From positions 152,795 through 182,100 of the forward strand of contig NZ_QUGI01000001.1 in NCBI RefSeq assembly GCF_003478995.1: DNA of 29,306 nt. The letters run 5' to 3'. The DNA is from Pseudoflavonifractor sp. AF19-9AC. GTDB taxonomy: Bacteria; Bacillota; Clostridia; Oscillospirales; Oscillospiraceae. Positions 1 to 6,913 of the stretch are shown piece by piece. The position numbers and the translations under genes are program-made. The notes beneath the pieces were generated by a model that had not been told where the DNA came from, did not search any database, and worked only from the letters and a program-made list of their open reading frames with translations. Every line of letters starts with the position of its first letter. Position 1 is the stretch's first letter.

Positions 1-15
1 AGAGCGCCTTTCTGT

Positions 16-933
16 TTAAAGTTCCAGAGAAAAATCCGCCCGGGGCAGCTTTTCCCAACTGAAGAGGGGGAGCAGCTGACGGGGAGAGATGGGAGCCGGC
101 TCAGGAATGAGCCCGGCGGCGTGGGCCAGAATGCCCACCAGCTCCGGGGCGGAGTACCGCTCCTGGAGCATCCCCAGCTCCAAATCCCGGTCCCGCTTGG
201 CCAGCCGCCGGCCGTCGGGGGAGAGGAGGAGGGGGACATGGCCATATTCCGGGTGGGGCAGGCCCAGCTTCTCCTGAAGCCACAGCTGACGGGGGGTGGA
301 GGAGAGCAGATCGCTGCCCCGCACCACCTGGGTGACCCCCATGGCTCCGTCGTCCACCACCACCGCCAGCTGGTAGGCATATACGCCGTCGGAGCGGCGG
401 AGAATGAAGTCGCCGCAGTCCCAGGCCAGATTCTCCCGGCAGGGGCCCTGAAGCCGATCCTCAAACTGAATTTCCACCTGGGGCACCCGTACCCGCCAGG
501 CGGGGCGGCGGATGCGCCCCAGCTCCTCCAGCTCTGCCGCCGTGAGGGAGCGGCATCGGCCGTCATACACCTGTACCCCGTCGGAGCGGTGGGGGGCGCT
601 GGCGGCCAGGCGCTGGGCCCGGGTGCAGTAGCAGGGGTAGAGAAGGCCCTGTTCCTCCAGGGTGTGAAAGGCCTGGGCGTAGAGGTCAAAGCGGCGGCTC
701 TGATAGACGGGTTGGCCGTCCCAGTCCAGACCCAGCCATTCCAGATCCCGCATCACCTGGTCGCAATACTCCTGGCGGCACCGGTCCGGGTCCAGATCCT
801 CCAGCCGCAGCACCATTCCGCCTCCTGTACTCCGGGCGGCCAGCCAGGCCAGCAGACAGGACCACAGGTTGCCCAGGTGCATCCGCCCGCTGGGGCTGGG
901 GGCAAAGCGGCCGGTCACCGGTTTGGGTTCCAT
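16..933 (-). CDS. gluQ: Glutamyl-queuosine tRNA(Asp) synthetase (GluQRS)
   Basis: 305 aa. This family is a shortened glutamyl-tRNA synthetase catalytic core that glutamylates the queuosine base at the wobble position of tRNA(Asp), in the cytoplasm. The HIGH-like motif is seen as PSGRMHLGN near residues 13-21, and the KMSKS-like loop as LAKRD late in the protein. A zinc site of the GluQRS type is visible as CYC followed by YDGRC, which matches the CxC...YxxxC ligand pattern. The length of about 300 residues without an anticodon-binding domain separates it from GltX. The start follows GGAGG by a short spacer. It is the last gene of a minus-strand run, 21 bp after the metallopeptidase gene, so it is probably cotranscribed with it. 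Confidence 0.93.
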   Translation of the reverse strand: MEPKPVTGRFAPSPSGRMHLGNLWSCLLAWLAARSTGGGMVLRLEDLDPDRCRQEYCDQVMRDLEWLGLDWDGQPVYQSRRFDLYAQAFHTLEEQGLLYPCYCTRAQRLAASAPHRSDGVQVYDGRCRSLTAAELEELGRIRRPAWRVRVPQVEIQFEDRLQGPCRENLAWDCGDFILRRSDGVYAYQLAVVVDDGAMGVTQVVRGSDLLSSTPRQLWLQEKLGLPHPEYGHVPLLLSPDGRRLAKRDRDLELGMLQERYSAPELVGILAHAAGLIPEPAPISPRQLLPLFSWEKLPRADFSLEL

Positions 934-954
934 AGAGCCTCCTCCTTTCCGCCT

Positions 955-1329
955 CTAGTCGCCGTATTCCTCCCTGGCCTGGCGGAGAAACTCCGCATCC
1001 TTGTCATCCAGGGCGTGGAGGCCGGCGGTATCCTCCATGTGATGGGTAAATTCGTGGGCTACGGTGGCGAAGATCTCGTCCTTCCAGACCTCCTGCTCCT
1101 CCTCCGCCAGCAGCTGGACGAAGGAGCCGTAGTAGAGGACGATGTACCGCCCCAGCATGTCGTGGCAGTACTCACCCATAATGTACATCTCTCCCGGCGG
1201 AAAGTCGGGGTCGGGCAGCTCCTGCTCTTCCAGCTGGATGCCGCCGTCCAGCTCCTCGAAGAAGGCCTCAGGGAACTCCTGGGCGATTTCCTCCAGCCAG
1301 TCCCCCATCTGTTCGTAGGTGGGTACCAT
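955..1329 (-). CDS. Zincin-like metallopeptidase family protein (PF06262 type)
   Basis: 124 aa, cytoplasmic, with no signal peptide or membrane segment. The sequence shows HEFTHHME near residues 92-99, a HExxH zinc motif with H92, E93 and H96. The acidic N-terminal half and small size fit the minimal zincin family known as Zincin_1 (formerly DUF1025), whose substrates are not established. An AGGAGG-type site lies just upstream of the chosen ATG. It sits 15 bp after the U32 gene and 21 bp before gluQ, so the three are probably cotranscribed. The peptidase fold is a confident inference from the motif; activity is not shown. Confidence 0.8.
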   Translation of the reverse strand: MVPTYEQMGDWLEEIAQEFPEAFFEELDGGIQLEEQELPDPDFPPGEMYIMGEYCHDMLGRYIVLYYGSFVQLLAEEEQEVWKDEIFATVAHEFTHHMEDTAGLHALDDKDAEFLRQAREEYGD

Positions 1330-1344
1330 GGCGTTCCCTCCTTG

Positions 1345-2565
1345 TCAGGGCGTCAGGTCTGCCTGCCGGCGCAGCAGGGACAGGGGAGGCACAGGACAGG
1401 GCAGCTTCATGGAAAAGACCATCTGAGGCTTGCGGACTTCCGTGAGAGGAGTACCCTCCTCGTCCCACAGCCCTGCCACGGTCAGTGCCTGGGGGCGCAC
1501 ATCGGGGCCCACCAGCTCCAGCTGGTCACCCACCGCGAACTTGTTGTTCAGGGTGAGCCGGGCGTTGCCCTCCTCGTCGCAGGAGAGAACCTTGGCCACA
1601 ATCTGCCAGTCCCGGATGTACCGGGAGCTGTCGGTGTACTGGCCGGGCTGGCCGTAGAAAAATCCGGTGGAGTAGTGGCGGTGGCTGATGTGCTCCACCT
1701 CGTCCCGCCACACCGGGTCCAGAGGCTGTCCCGCAACGGCGGCATCGATGGCGTGGCGGTAGGCACCGGTGACAATGGCGGCGTAGTAGGCGCTCTTGGC
1801 CCGGCCCTCCAGCTTCAGAGAGTCCAGACCGGCCTCCAGCAGCTCGGGGACGTGGTCAATCATGCACATGTCCCGGGAGTTCATGATGTAGGTCTCCCCG
1901 TTTTCCTCGTAGACGGGGAAGTATTCCCCAGGGCGCTTCTCCTCCATGAGAGCGTACTGGTAGCGGCAGGGCTGGGCGCAGGCACCCCGGTTGGAGTCCC
2001 GACCCGTCATGTAGTTGGACAGCAGGCACCGGCCGGAGTAGCTCACGCACATGGCCCCGTGGGCAAAGACCTCTAGCTCCAGCTCCTTGGGGGCTTTGGC
2101 CCGAATCTCCCGAATTTCGTCCAGACTCAGCTCCCGGGCCAGAATGACCCGGCTGGCCCCCAGGTCGTGCCAGGCGGCGGCGGACTGGTAGTTCACCACG
2201 CTGGCCTGGGTGGAGATGTGGCACTGGACGTGGGGGGCGTGGCGCTTGGCCAGAGCCAGGGTGCCCACGTCGGCCAGGATGATGGCGTCCACGCCGGCGT
2301 CCTCCAGAAATTCCAGCCACTCCGGCAGCCGGGCGACCTCCTCATTGCGCGGCATGGTGTTGCAGGTAACATGGACCCGCACACCCCGGCTGTGGCAGAA
2401 GGTGACGGCCTGGCGCAGCTGCTCCGGGGTGAAGTTTCCGGCGAAGGAGCGCATGCCGAACATGGTCCCCGCCAGATAGACGGCGTTGGCCCCGTAGGCC
2501 ACCGCCATCTCCAGCCGCTCCGGATCCCCCGCGGGAGCCAGCAGCTCAATGGATTGTTTTCTCAT
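1345..2565 (-). CDS. trhP: U32 family peptidase-like tRNA hydroxylation protein (TrhP/YrrO type)
   Basis: 406 aa. The N-terminus ELLAPAGDPERLEMAV and the U32 signature around residues 165-183 (EVFAHGAMC, then GRCLLS) are diagnostic of this family. A further Cys pair follows in GACAQPC, which fits the Fe-S cluster cysteines proposed for these proteins. Members are annotated as collagenases for historical reasons. The E. coli YegQ and B. subtilis YrrN/YrrO proteins are now known to act in prephenate-dependent 5-hydroxyuridine formation at tRNA U34. The C-terminal 80 residues form the small beta domain of the YrrO-length subfamily. It lies directly downstream of mltG, the same neighbourhood as yrrL-yrrO in Bacillus. 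A strong hairpin separates the two genes. Confidence 0.85.
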   Translation of the reverse strand: MRKQSIELLAPAGDPERLEMAVAYGANAVYLAGTMFGMRSFAGNFTPEQLRQAVTFCHSRGVRVHVTCNTMPRNEEVARLPEWLEFLEDAGVDAIILADVGTLALAKRHAPHVQCHISTQASVVNYQSAAAWHDLGASRVILARELSLDEIREIRAKAPKELELEVFAHGAMCVSYSGRCLLSNYMTGRDSNRGACAQPCRYQYALMEEKRPGEYFPVYEENGETYIMNSRDMCMIDHVPELLEAGLDSLKLEGRAKSAYYAAIVTGAYRHAIDAAVAGQPLDPVWRDEVEHISHRHYSTGFFYGQPGQYTDSSRYIRDWQIVAKVLSCDEEGNARLTLNNKFAVGDQLELVGPDVRPQALTVAGLWDEEGTPLTEVRKPQMVFSMKLPCPVPPLSLLRRQADLTP

Positions 2566-2584
2566 ACTCGTTCCTCTCCAAAGG

Positions 2585-2614
2585 AAGGGGCAAGGGCCTG
2601 GACCCTTGCCCCTT
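2585..2614 (-). terminator. Hairpin between mltG and the U32 gene
   Basis: A perfect 12-bp stem (2585-2596 with 2603-2614) has a 6-nt loop and starts 5 nt beyond the mltG stop. On the minus strand it is followed only by TTCCTTT, so termination is probably partial. It may reduce expression of the downstream U32, metallopeptidase and gluQ genes relative to mltG. Confidence 0.6.
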
Positions 2615-2619
2615 GTTGT

Positions 2620-3744
2620 TTAATTGCTCTTGTAAAGCTCCTGGGTGGCCATGAAGGACTGCATCTCGTTGTAGGTCTTGAAGAAGTGGTGCTTCTCGTC
2701 GTCGCCCAGGGTGTAGTAGAAGTAGCTGGTGTCCTCGGGATCCAGCGCCGCCTTGATGGCCTCCAGGCCGGGATTGGCAATGGGGGCGGGGGGCAGACCC
2801 TTGTACTTGTAGGTGTTGTAGGGGGAGTCAATCTCCTTGTCCGCCGCGGTGGGCACCTTGCCGCCGTTGATATAGGCCAGGGTAGCATCAATTTGCAGAT
2901 AGCCCATGGTGCCCGCGTCGGGGTTGTCAAGACGGTTGTAGATGACGGAGGAGATGGTGCCCCGGTCGCTGCCGTCCGTCTCACGCTCAATCATGGAGGC
3001 GATGGTGAGGATCTCCCGGATGGAGTAGCCGCTGTCGGCCACCTGCTGGCGCAGCTCGTCCGTGTACTTGGCGTCAAAGTTCACCAGCATCTTGTTGATG
3101 GCGTAGACAGGGTCGTGAGGGGTATAGAAGTTATAGGTGTCCGGATAGAGGAAGCCCTCCAGCCGGATGGGATCTCCCAGGGGGATATCCTGAAGGAAGG
3201 AGAAGGCGTAGTCGTGGTTGGCGGCGGCCTCATTCAGGTCCTCCACCGTGGAAACGCCCTTGTCCTCCAACAGCTGGAAGATCTGGGCCAGCGTATAGCC
3301 TTCCGGGATGGTGATGGTCACCTCTGCCCGGGAGGAGGAGTAGATGCTCATGCCCGAGAGCAGGGCCCGGTAGTCCATGTCGGTGTTCAGGGTGTAGGTA
3401 CCCATGGTCACCTTGTCCTTGCCGTGGGTAAAGGTGGCAAAGAGCTTGAAGAGCAGCTTGTACTCAATGAGCCCCTCTTCCTCCAGGTGGTCCACCACGT
3501 CGTTGAAGGTGTCCTCGCTGGAGATGGTGAAGACCACCTCCTTCTCCGGCTTGTTCAGAGCCAGCACGTCGTTGGCGGCAATCCAGCCGATGCAGGCCAG
3601 AAGAATGGAGACGCCAATGACGCCGATGACGTACAGCGCGGCAAAGCTTATGGTGCTGCCGGTGGAACGGCGGCGGGAGCGGCGCTGGGGACGGGAGGAG
3701 GACGGTTGTTCAGATGTCTGGCGGGTTCTTCGTTCCTGTGCCAT
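2620..3744 (-). CDS. mltG: Endolytic murein transglycosylase MltG
   Basis: 374 aa, membrane anchored. MltG cleaves nascent glycan strands at the outer face of the inner membrane and is thought to set strand length. A basic, Ser/Arg-rich cytoplasmic N-terminus of about 30 residues precedes one membrane segment (about residues 32-56). The YceG catalytic domain shows ERET at about residues 253-256, where the first Glu aligns with the catalytic Glu of E. coli MltG. It is followed by VIYNRL and LQIDATLAY, then the typical GLPPAPIANPG substrate-groove motif near the end. The start has AGGAG 8 nt upstream. Length is normal for Firmicutes. The gene heads the mltG-U32-metallopeptidase-gluQ run. Confidence 0.93.
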   Translation of the reverse strand: MAQERRTRQTSEQPSSSRPQRRSRRRSTGSTISFAALYVIGVIGVSILLACIGWIAANDVLALNKPEKEVVFTISSEDTFNDVVDHLEEEGLIEYKLLFKLFATFTHGKDKVTMGTYTLNTDMDYRALLSGMSIYSSSRAEVTITIPEGYTLAQIFQLLEDKGVSTVEDLNEAAANHDYAFSFLQDIPLGDPIRLEGFLYPDTYNFYTPHDPVYAINKMLVNFDAKYTDELRQQVADSGYSIREILTIASMIERETDGSDRGTISSVIYNRLDNPDAGTMGYLQIDATLAYINGGKVPTAADKEIDSPYNTYKYKGLPPAPIANPGLEAIKAALDPEDTSYFYYTLGDDEKHHFFKTYNEMQSFMATQELYKSN

Positions 3745-3819
3745 AGGGTCAGCTCCTAATAAAAGGTCTTCCGCCCTGTCACCAGGGACAAGGGGAAACC
3801 ATAGAATGAGACAGAATCG

Positions 3820-3836
3820 CGGGACAGCGCGTCCCG
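3820..3836 (+). other. Small hairpin in the leader of the Cys-rich peptide gene
   Basis: CGGGAC (3820-3825) pairs with GTCCCG (3831-3836) across a 5-nt loop, about 25 bp before the start codon. A TAGAAT hexamer at 3802-3807 could be the -10 of this gene, but no convincing -35 is visible. Confidence 0.35.
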
Positions 3837-3861
3837 TAAATCTGAAATGAGGTGCATATAT

Positions 3862-4035
3862 ATGTGTTGCGGAAATAACAATGGCTTTGGTGGCTGCGGC
3901 TGCCTGTGGATCATCCTGCTGATCATCCTGCTGTGCTGCTGCTGCGGCGGTGGGAGCAGCTTCAGCGGAAATGGCGGCTGCGGCAATGGCTGCGGCCGGG
4001 ACAACAACTGCGGCTGCGACGACGGCTGCTGCTGA
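3862..4035 (+). CDS. Tiny Cys/Gly-rich membrane peptide
   Basis: 57 aa, unknown function. The peptide opens with CCGNNNGFGGCGC. A hydrophobic stretch WIILLIILL is followed by a run of four Cys, then a Gly/Asn/Cys-rich tail ending CDDGCC. I chose the ATG at 3862 over the in-frame ATG at 3847 because GAGGTG at 3849-3854 is correctly spaced for 3862 and would lie inside the coding frame of the longer version. Similar short proteins are recurrently annotated in Oscillospiraceae, sometimes under chorion-like high-cysteine names; that is recollection. It is the only plus-strand gene in this neighbourhood and is followed by a perfect terminator-like hairpin. A metal-binding or thiol-rich membrane role is a guess. 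Confidence 0.72.
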   Translation: MCCGNNNGFGGCGCLWIILLIILLCCCCGGGSSFSGNGGCGNGCGRDNNCGCDDGCC

Positions 4036-4052
4036 TTACACAGCCGGCAAAG

Positions 4053-4072
4053 GGCGGGGCTTCGGCCCCGCC
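4053..4072 (+). terminator. Hairpin between convergent genes, UUCG loop
   Basis: GGCGGGGC pairs perfectly with GCCCCGCC around a TTCG tetraloop, 17 bp after the Cys-rich peptide stop and 10 bp from the stop of the opposing gene. The U-tract is weak in either direction. Its position between convergent genes supports a bidirectional terminator. Confidence 0.65.
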
Positions 4073-4082
4073 GCTTCCCTGT

Positions 4083-4661
4083 TTAACCCAGGGACAGGCA
4101 TTCCAGCTCGGTGATCAGGGTGTCCACCTTGGTGTCGTGGGCCTCGGTGGGGACATGGTCCTGAAGGATGCAGCTGCGGCACAGGCCCACCCGGTAGCCA
4201 GAGAAGTGCTCCAGCCAGCGGTCGTAATATCCGCCGCCAAAGCCCAGGCGGTAGCCCTGCCGGTCATAGCACACGGCGGGCACCAGAATGAGGTCAATTT
4301 CCTCACGGGCAATGAGGGGACAGTCCTCCCCCGGCTCCTGAATGCCGAAGGCCACACTGTGCATGGGAATATTGGGGTCGTAGAGGCGCACCTCCATCTG
4401 GTGCTCCGGCAGCATCCGGGGCAGACCAACCCGCTTTCCCAGGGCAGTCAGCTCCTGCACCAGACGGCCGGTCTCCGGTTCCCGTCCGGGGATGCCCCAG
4501 AAGGCAAAGATGGTTTTGGCCTTCTCCATCTGGGGCAGAGCCAGGAAGCGGGCAAACATGGCATCGTCCTCCCGGCGCAGCTGCTCAGCCTCCAGCGAGG
4601 CCAGCTGGGAACGCACCTGGCGGCGTAACTCTTTTTTCTCCTGATCAGGCGTGAATGGCAT
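4083..4661 (-). CDS. fthC: 5-formyltetrahydrofolate cyclo-ligase
   Basis: 192 aa. The enzyme uses ATP to convert 5-formyl-THF to 5,10-methenyl-THF and recycles stored folate. The diagnostic motif FGGGYYDR is at about residues 141-148. The N-terminal KKELRRQVRSQLASL helix and a conserved segment around FAFWGIPGREPET also fit the family. An upstream in-frame start would add nine residues; I chose the ATG at 4661 because it has AGGAGG 7 nt upstream. The gene begins inside the end of the DJ-1 gene (17-bp overlap), which suggests translational coupling. It ends the wecG-tmk-DJ-1 operon. Confidence 0.92.
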   Translation of the reverse strand: MPFTPDQEKKELRRQVRSQLASLEAEQLRREDDAMFARFLALPQMEKAKTIFAFWGIPGREPETGRLVQELTALGKRVGLPRMLPEHQMEVRLYDPNIPMHSVAFGIQEPGEDCPLIAREEIDLILVPAVCYDRQGYRLGFGGGYYDRWLEHFSGYRVGLCRSCILQDHVPTEAHDTKVDTLITELECLSLG

Positions 4662-5184
4662 GACGCACCTCCTGAGCTTTCCGCTCACCGGCCAGCTGCT
4701 CGATGAGCGCCAGACCGAATTCCACCGCGGAGCCGGCGGCCTGGCCCGTGGTCAAAAGACCGTCCCGGACCACCCGGGTCTCCTCGGGGACCTGAGCACC
4801 GGTGAGCTGGCCCTCCAGGCCGGGGTAGCACACCGCCTTCTTTCCCTTCAACAGGCCCATGGAGCCCAGCAGGGTGGGGGCGGCGCAGATGGCGGAGACT
4901 GGGATTTCCCGGTCCACCGCTTCCTGAATGAGGGAGGATACCGCAGGGTGGGCGGACAGATTCCGTACTCCGTGGGCACCGCCGGGCAGCACCAGCATGG
5001 AGACCTGGGTCAGGTTTACCTTGGCCAGCTCCATGTCAACGACCACGGTGATGCCGTGACCTCCCATAACCTGTTCCCCCTCCAGGGAGGTGAGGGCCAC
5101 GGGGATTCCGGCCCGGCGCAGCAAATCGGCGGGCACGAGAGCCTCAATTTCCTCAAAGCCGGGGGCGAGAAGAATGTGTACCAT
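4645..5184 (-). CDS. DJ-1/PfpI family protein
   Basis: 179 aa, cytoplasmic. The sequence has the family's N-terminal beta strand and conserved acid (APGFEEIEAL, E14) and the nucleophile-elbow cysteine in ISAICAAPTLLG (C100). Close bacterial relatives of this size are YajL and ThiJ/PfpI-like proteins, variously assigned as chaperones, glyoxalases or protein and nucleotide deglycases. The exact activity cannot be read from sequence. The gene lies 26 bp downstream of the thymidylate kinase gene and overlaps the next gene by 17 bp, so it is part of a four-gene operon. Confidence 0.88.
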   Translation of the reverse strand: MVHILLAPGFEEIEALVPADLLRRAGIPVALTSLEGEQVMGGHGITVVVDMELAKVNLTQVSMLVLPGGAHGVRNLSAHPAVSSLIQEAVDREIPVSAICAAPTLLGSMGLLKGKKAVCYPGLEGQLTGAQVPEETRVVRDGLLTTGQAAGSAVEFGLALIEQLAGERKAQEVRHAIHA

Positions 5185-5210
5185 AAAAAGACCTCCTTAC
5201 CAGAGCGGCT

Positions 5211-5879
5211 TCACAGCAGGGGAGCCGCCAGTGTCCAGATCTCCTGATGAATGTCTTCAATGGAGCGCAGGCTGCCGGTGCTGTCCACACAGGGGACAAC
5301 CTTCCAGTCCAGAAGCTGGGCGGCCTGCAGCGCGCAGTCCCGGCAGGCGGCCAGATAGCCGTTGTCCAGCTCGTGGATGTCGGCGCTGGTGTGGGTGCTG
5401 GCCTCCCGGCTGCGGAGCAGCTGCACCGCCTGGGCGGTGGGCATGTCCAGATAAAGGACCAGGTCGGGCCGGGGCAGACCCATCTTGTTGTGCTCGAAAT
5501 CGTCCAGCCAGCGCAGGAAATCTCCCCGTTCCTCCGGAGTGCACTTCACCGCTTGGTGGACAGCGTTGGAAGTGGTGTACCGGTCGGTGAGCACCAGTCC
5601 CCCGTTTTCATAGTAGTCCCCCCACACCTTCTTCAGGGAGGCGTACCGGTCCACCGCATAGAAGGCGGAGGCGGCGTAAGGGTTGACGTCGGAGGGATGG
5701 GTGCCGAACTCACCGCCCAGATACATGCGGATGAGGGCGGAGGAGGGCTGGTCATACTGAGGGAAGACCAGCTTCTGGTATCCGCGGCCCAGATCATCCA
5801 CCCGGGCGCACAGACGGGCGAATTGGGTGGACTTGCCCGAACCGTCCGTTCCCTCAAAGACAATGAGCCGTCCGGGCAT
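5211..5879 (-). CDS. tmk: Thymidylate kinase (dTMP kinase family)
   Basis: 222 aa. The N-terminus carries the P-loop in FEGTDGSGKST, and DRY occurs in LTDRYTTSNAVHQ, as expected for dTMP kinases making dTDP. The region after the Leu-Tyr-Leu-Asp strand (LYLDMPTAQAVQLL) should hold the lid. Here it reads SREASTHTSADIHE rather than the more usual DRxE-rich lid, so a divergent second-copy nucleotide kinase is possible. I chose the ATG at 5879; a longer frame upstream only reads through the end of the preceding gene. Start and upstream stop overlap in TAATG, a typical coupling arrangement, and GGAGG lies just before. Confidence 0.8.
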   Translation of the reverse strand: MPGRLIVFEGTDGSGKSTQFARLCARVDDLGRGYQKLVFPQYDQPSSALIRMYLGGEFGTHPSDVNPYAASAFYAVDRYASLKKVWGDYYENGGLVLTDRYTTSNAVHQAVKCTPEERGDFLRWLDDFEHNKMGLPRPDLVLYLDMPTAQAVQLLRSREASTHTSADIHELDNGYLAACRDCALQAAQLLDWKVVPCVDSTGSLRSIEDIHQEIWTLAAPLL

Positions 5880-6619
5880 TACCCCTCGCCTCCCTGCTTT
5901 TTGCCCCGCGCCCGGGCGCCGGCAGCTTTCACCAGCACCAGCGGCAGCTTGGCCATGCGGCCAATGCGGCGGGGCTCCTTCTTCAGGCGGTAGGCCCACT
6001 CCAGTCCCAGCTTCTGCCAGGATTCCGGAGCGCGCTCCACATTACCGGCAAAGACGTCCAGACAGCCGCCCAGGCCGATGGCCAACTTGGCACCGGTGTG
6101 GGCGCCCCAGCGGGCCATCCACTTCTCCTGCTTGGGCGCACCCAGACAGACAAAAAGCAGGTCGGGCCGGGCCGCGGCTACCTGCAGCAGTACATCCTGC
6201 TCGTCCCGGAAGTAGCCGTCCCGGGTGCCGCACAGCACGATGTTGGGATAGCGCTCTAAAATGTTGGCGCCGGCCTGCTCAGCTACGCCGGGCTTGGCTC
6301 CCAGCAGATACAGCCGTCCGCCCATTTCGTTGAGGCAGGCCAGCATATCCTCGGCAAACTCCACACCGGGCACACGCTCTTTCAAGGGTGTACCCAGAAT
6401 TTTTGCAGAGTAAACCACCCCGATGCCGTCGGGCAGCACCAGGTCGGCCTTGTTCAGAATGTCACGAAAGACCGGGTCCTTCTCACAGGCGAGAAGAAAC
6501 TCGGGATTGGGGGTGACAACATAATGAAACTGATCCTCAGCCAGCAGCTGGGCGCCCCGCTGGGCGGCCTCCTGCCGGGTGAGGTTATCAAACTGGACTC
6601 CCAGAATTTCTGTTTTCAT
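5879..6619 (-). CDS. WecG/TagA/CpsF family glycosyltransferase
   Basis: 246 aa. The family (GT26) transfers N-acetylmannosamine or a related sugar to a lipid-linked GlcNAc acceptor in teichoic acid, capsule or enterobacterial antigen synthesis, at the cytoplasmic membrane. Motifs seen are TPNPEFL, LVLPDGIGVV, RVPGVEFAEDML, LYLLGAKPGV and LFVCLGAPKQEKW, in the family order, followed by the IGLGGCLDVFAG block. The basic C-terminus (KKEPRR, then RARGKKQ) fits membrane association. The ATG at 6619 has GGAGG 5 nt upstream; a start 15 codons earlier lacks a site. First gene of the four-gene operon. Confidence 0.92.
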   Translation of the reverse strand: MKTEILGVQFDNLTRQEAAQRGAQLLAEDQFHYVVTPNPEFLLACEKDPVFRDILNKADLVLPDGIGVVYSAKILGTPLKERVPGVEFAEDMLACLNEMGGRLYLLGAKPGVAEQAGANILERYPNIVLCGTRDGYFRDEQDVLLQVAAARPDLLFVCLGAPKQEKWMARWGAHTGAKLAIGLGGCLDVFAGNVERAPESWQKLGLEWAYRLKKEPRRIGRMAKLPLVLVKAAGARARGKKQGGEG

Positions 6620-6678
6620 TGGATCCTCCATGGATAAAACTGACGCGGAGAAAAGGCAAGGCACTCCACGACTTATCT

Positions 6679-6707
6679 ATTCTACCATGTAATGCAGGAA
6701 AAGTCTA
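6679..6707 (-). promoter_or_regulatory. Likely promoter of the glycosyltransferase operon
   Basis: On the minus strand TAGACT (6702-6707) and TAGAAT (6679-6684) are separated by 17 bp and lie about 60 bp before the ATG at 6619. The -10 is good and the -35 is weak. Confidence 0.5.
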
Positions 6708-6757
6708 TGAAATTTCCATGAAGGTTTTCCCTTTGCACCATTCATCAGACAAAAAAG

Positions 6758-6864
6758 AGCGGGCCGGGCGTCCCGCTGTCCGCAAAAGACGCTGTCATAA
6801 AAGTCAGGAGCTTCTGACATTCTGCCGACAGATTCTTTTGGGGAACTGGGGTGCCCGGCCCGCT
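6758..6864 (-). other. 107-nt nested inverted repeat ending in a U-tract
   Basis: AGCGGGCCGGGC (6758-6769) is perfectly complementary to 6853-6864. Inside it, three more complementary pairs are nested in the right order: CAAAAGA with TCTTTTG, CTGTC with GACAG, and GTCAG with CTGAC around a 6-nt loop. Read on the minus strand the outer stem is followed by CTTTTTTGT. It therefore looks like either an elaborate intrinsic terminator 50 nt after the recombinase stop or a small structured RNA. It does not carry SRP RNA or 6S RNA landmarks that I recognise. Confidence 0.55.
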
Positions 6865-6913
6865 GCCGTCAACGACGACTCAGCAGGAATATACCGTCTC
6901 CTTTGGGGGAAGG

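Noticed and set aside
121..2076. Plus-strand open frame of 651 codons antisense to gluQ and the U32 gene
   Set aside because: It lies opposite clearly recognised genes, has a low-complexity Gly/Val/Leu/His composition and no ribosome site. It is a shadow caused by high GC.
2167..3759. Plus-strand open frame of 530 codons antisense to mltG
   Set aside because: Same type of GC-driven shadow; mltG is unmistakable on the other strand.
6758..6864. Idea that the 107-nt structure is SRP RNA or 6S RNA
   Set aside because: The conserved SRP tetraloop and asymmetric loop motifs are absent, and it is too short and differently shaped for 6S RNA.
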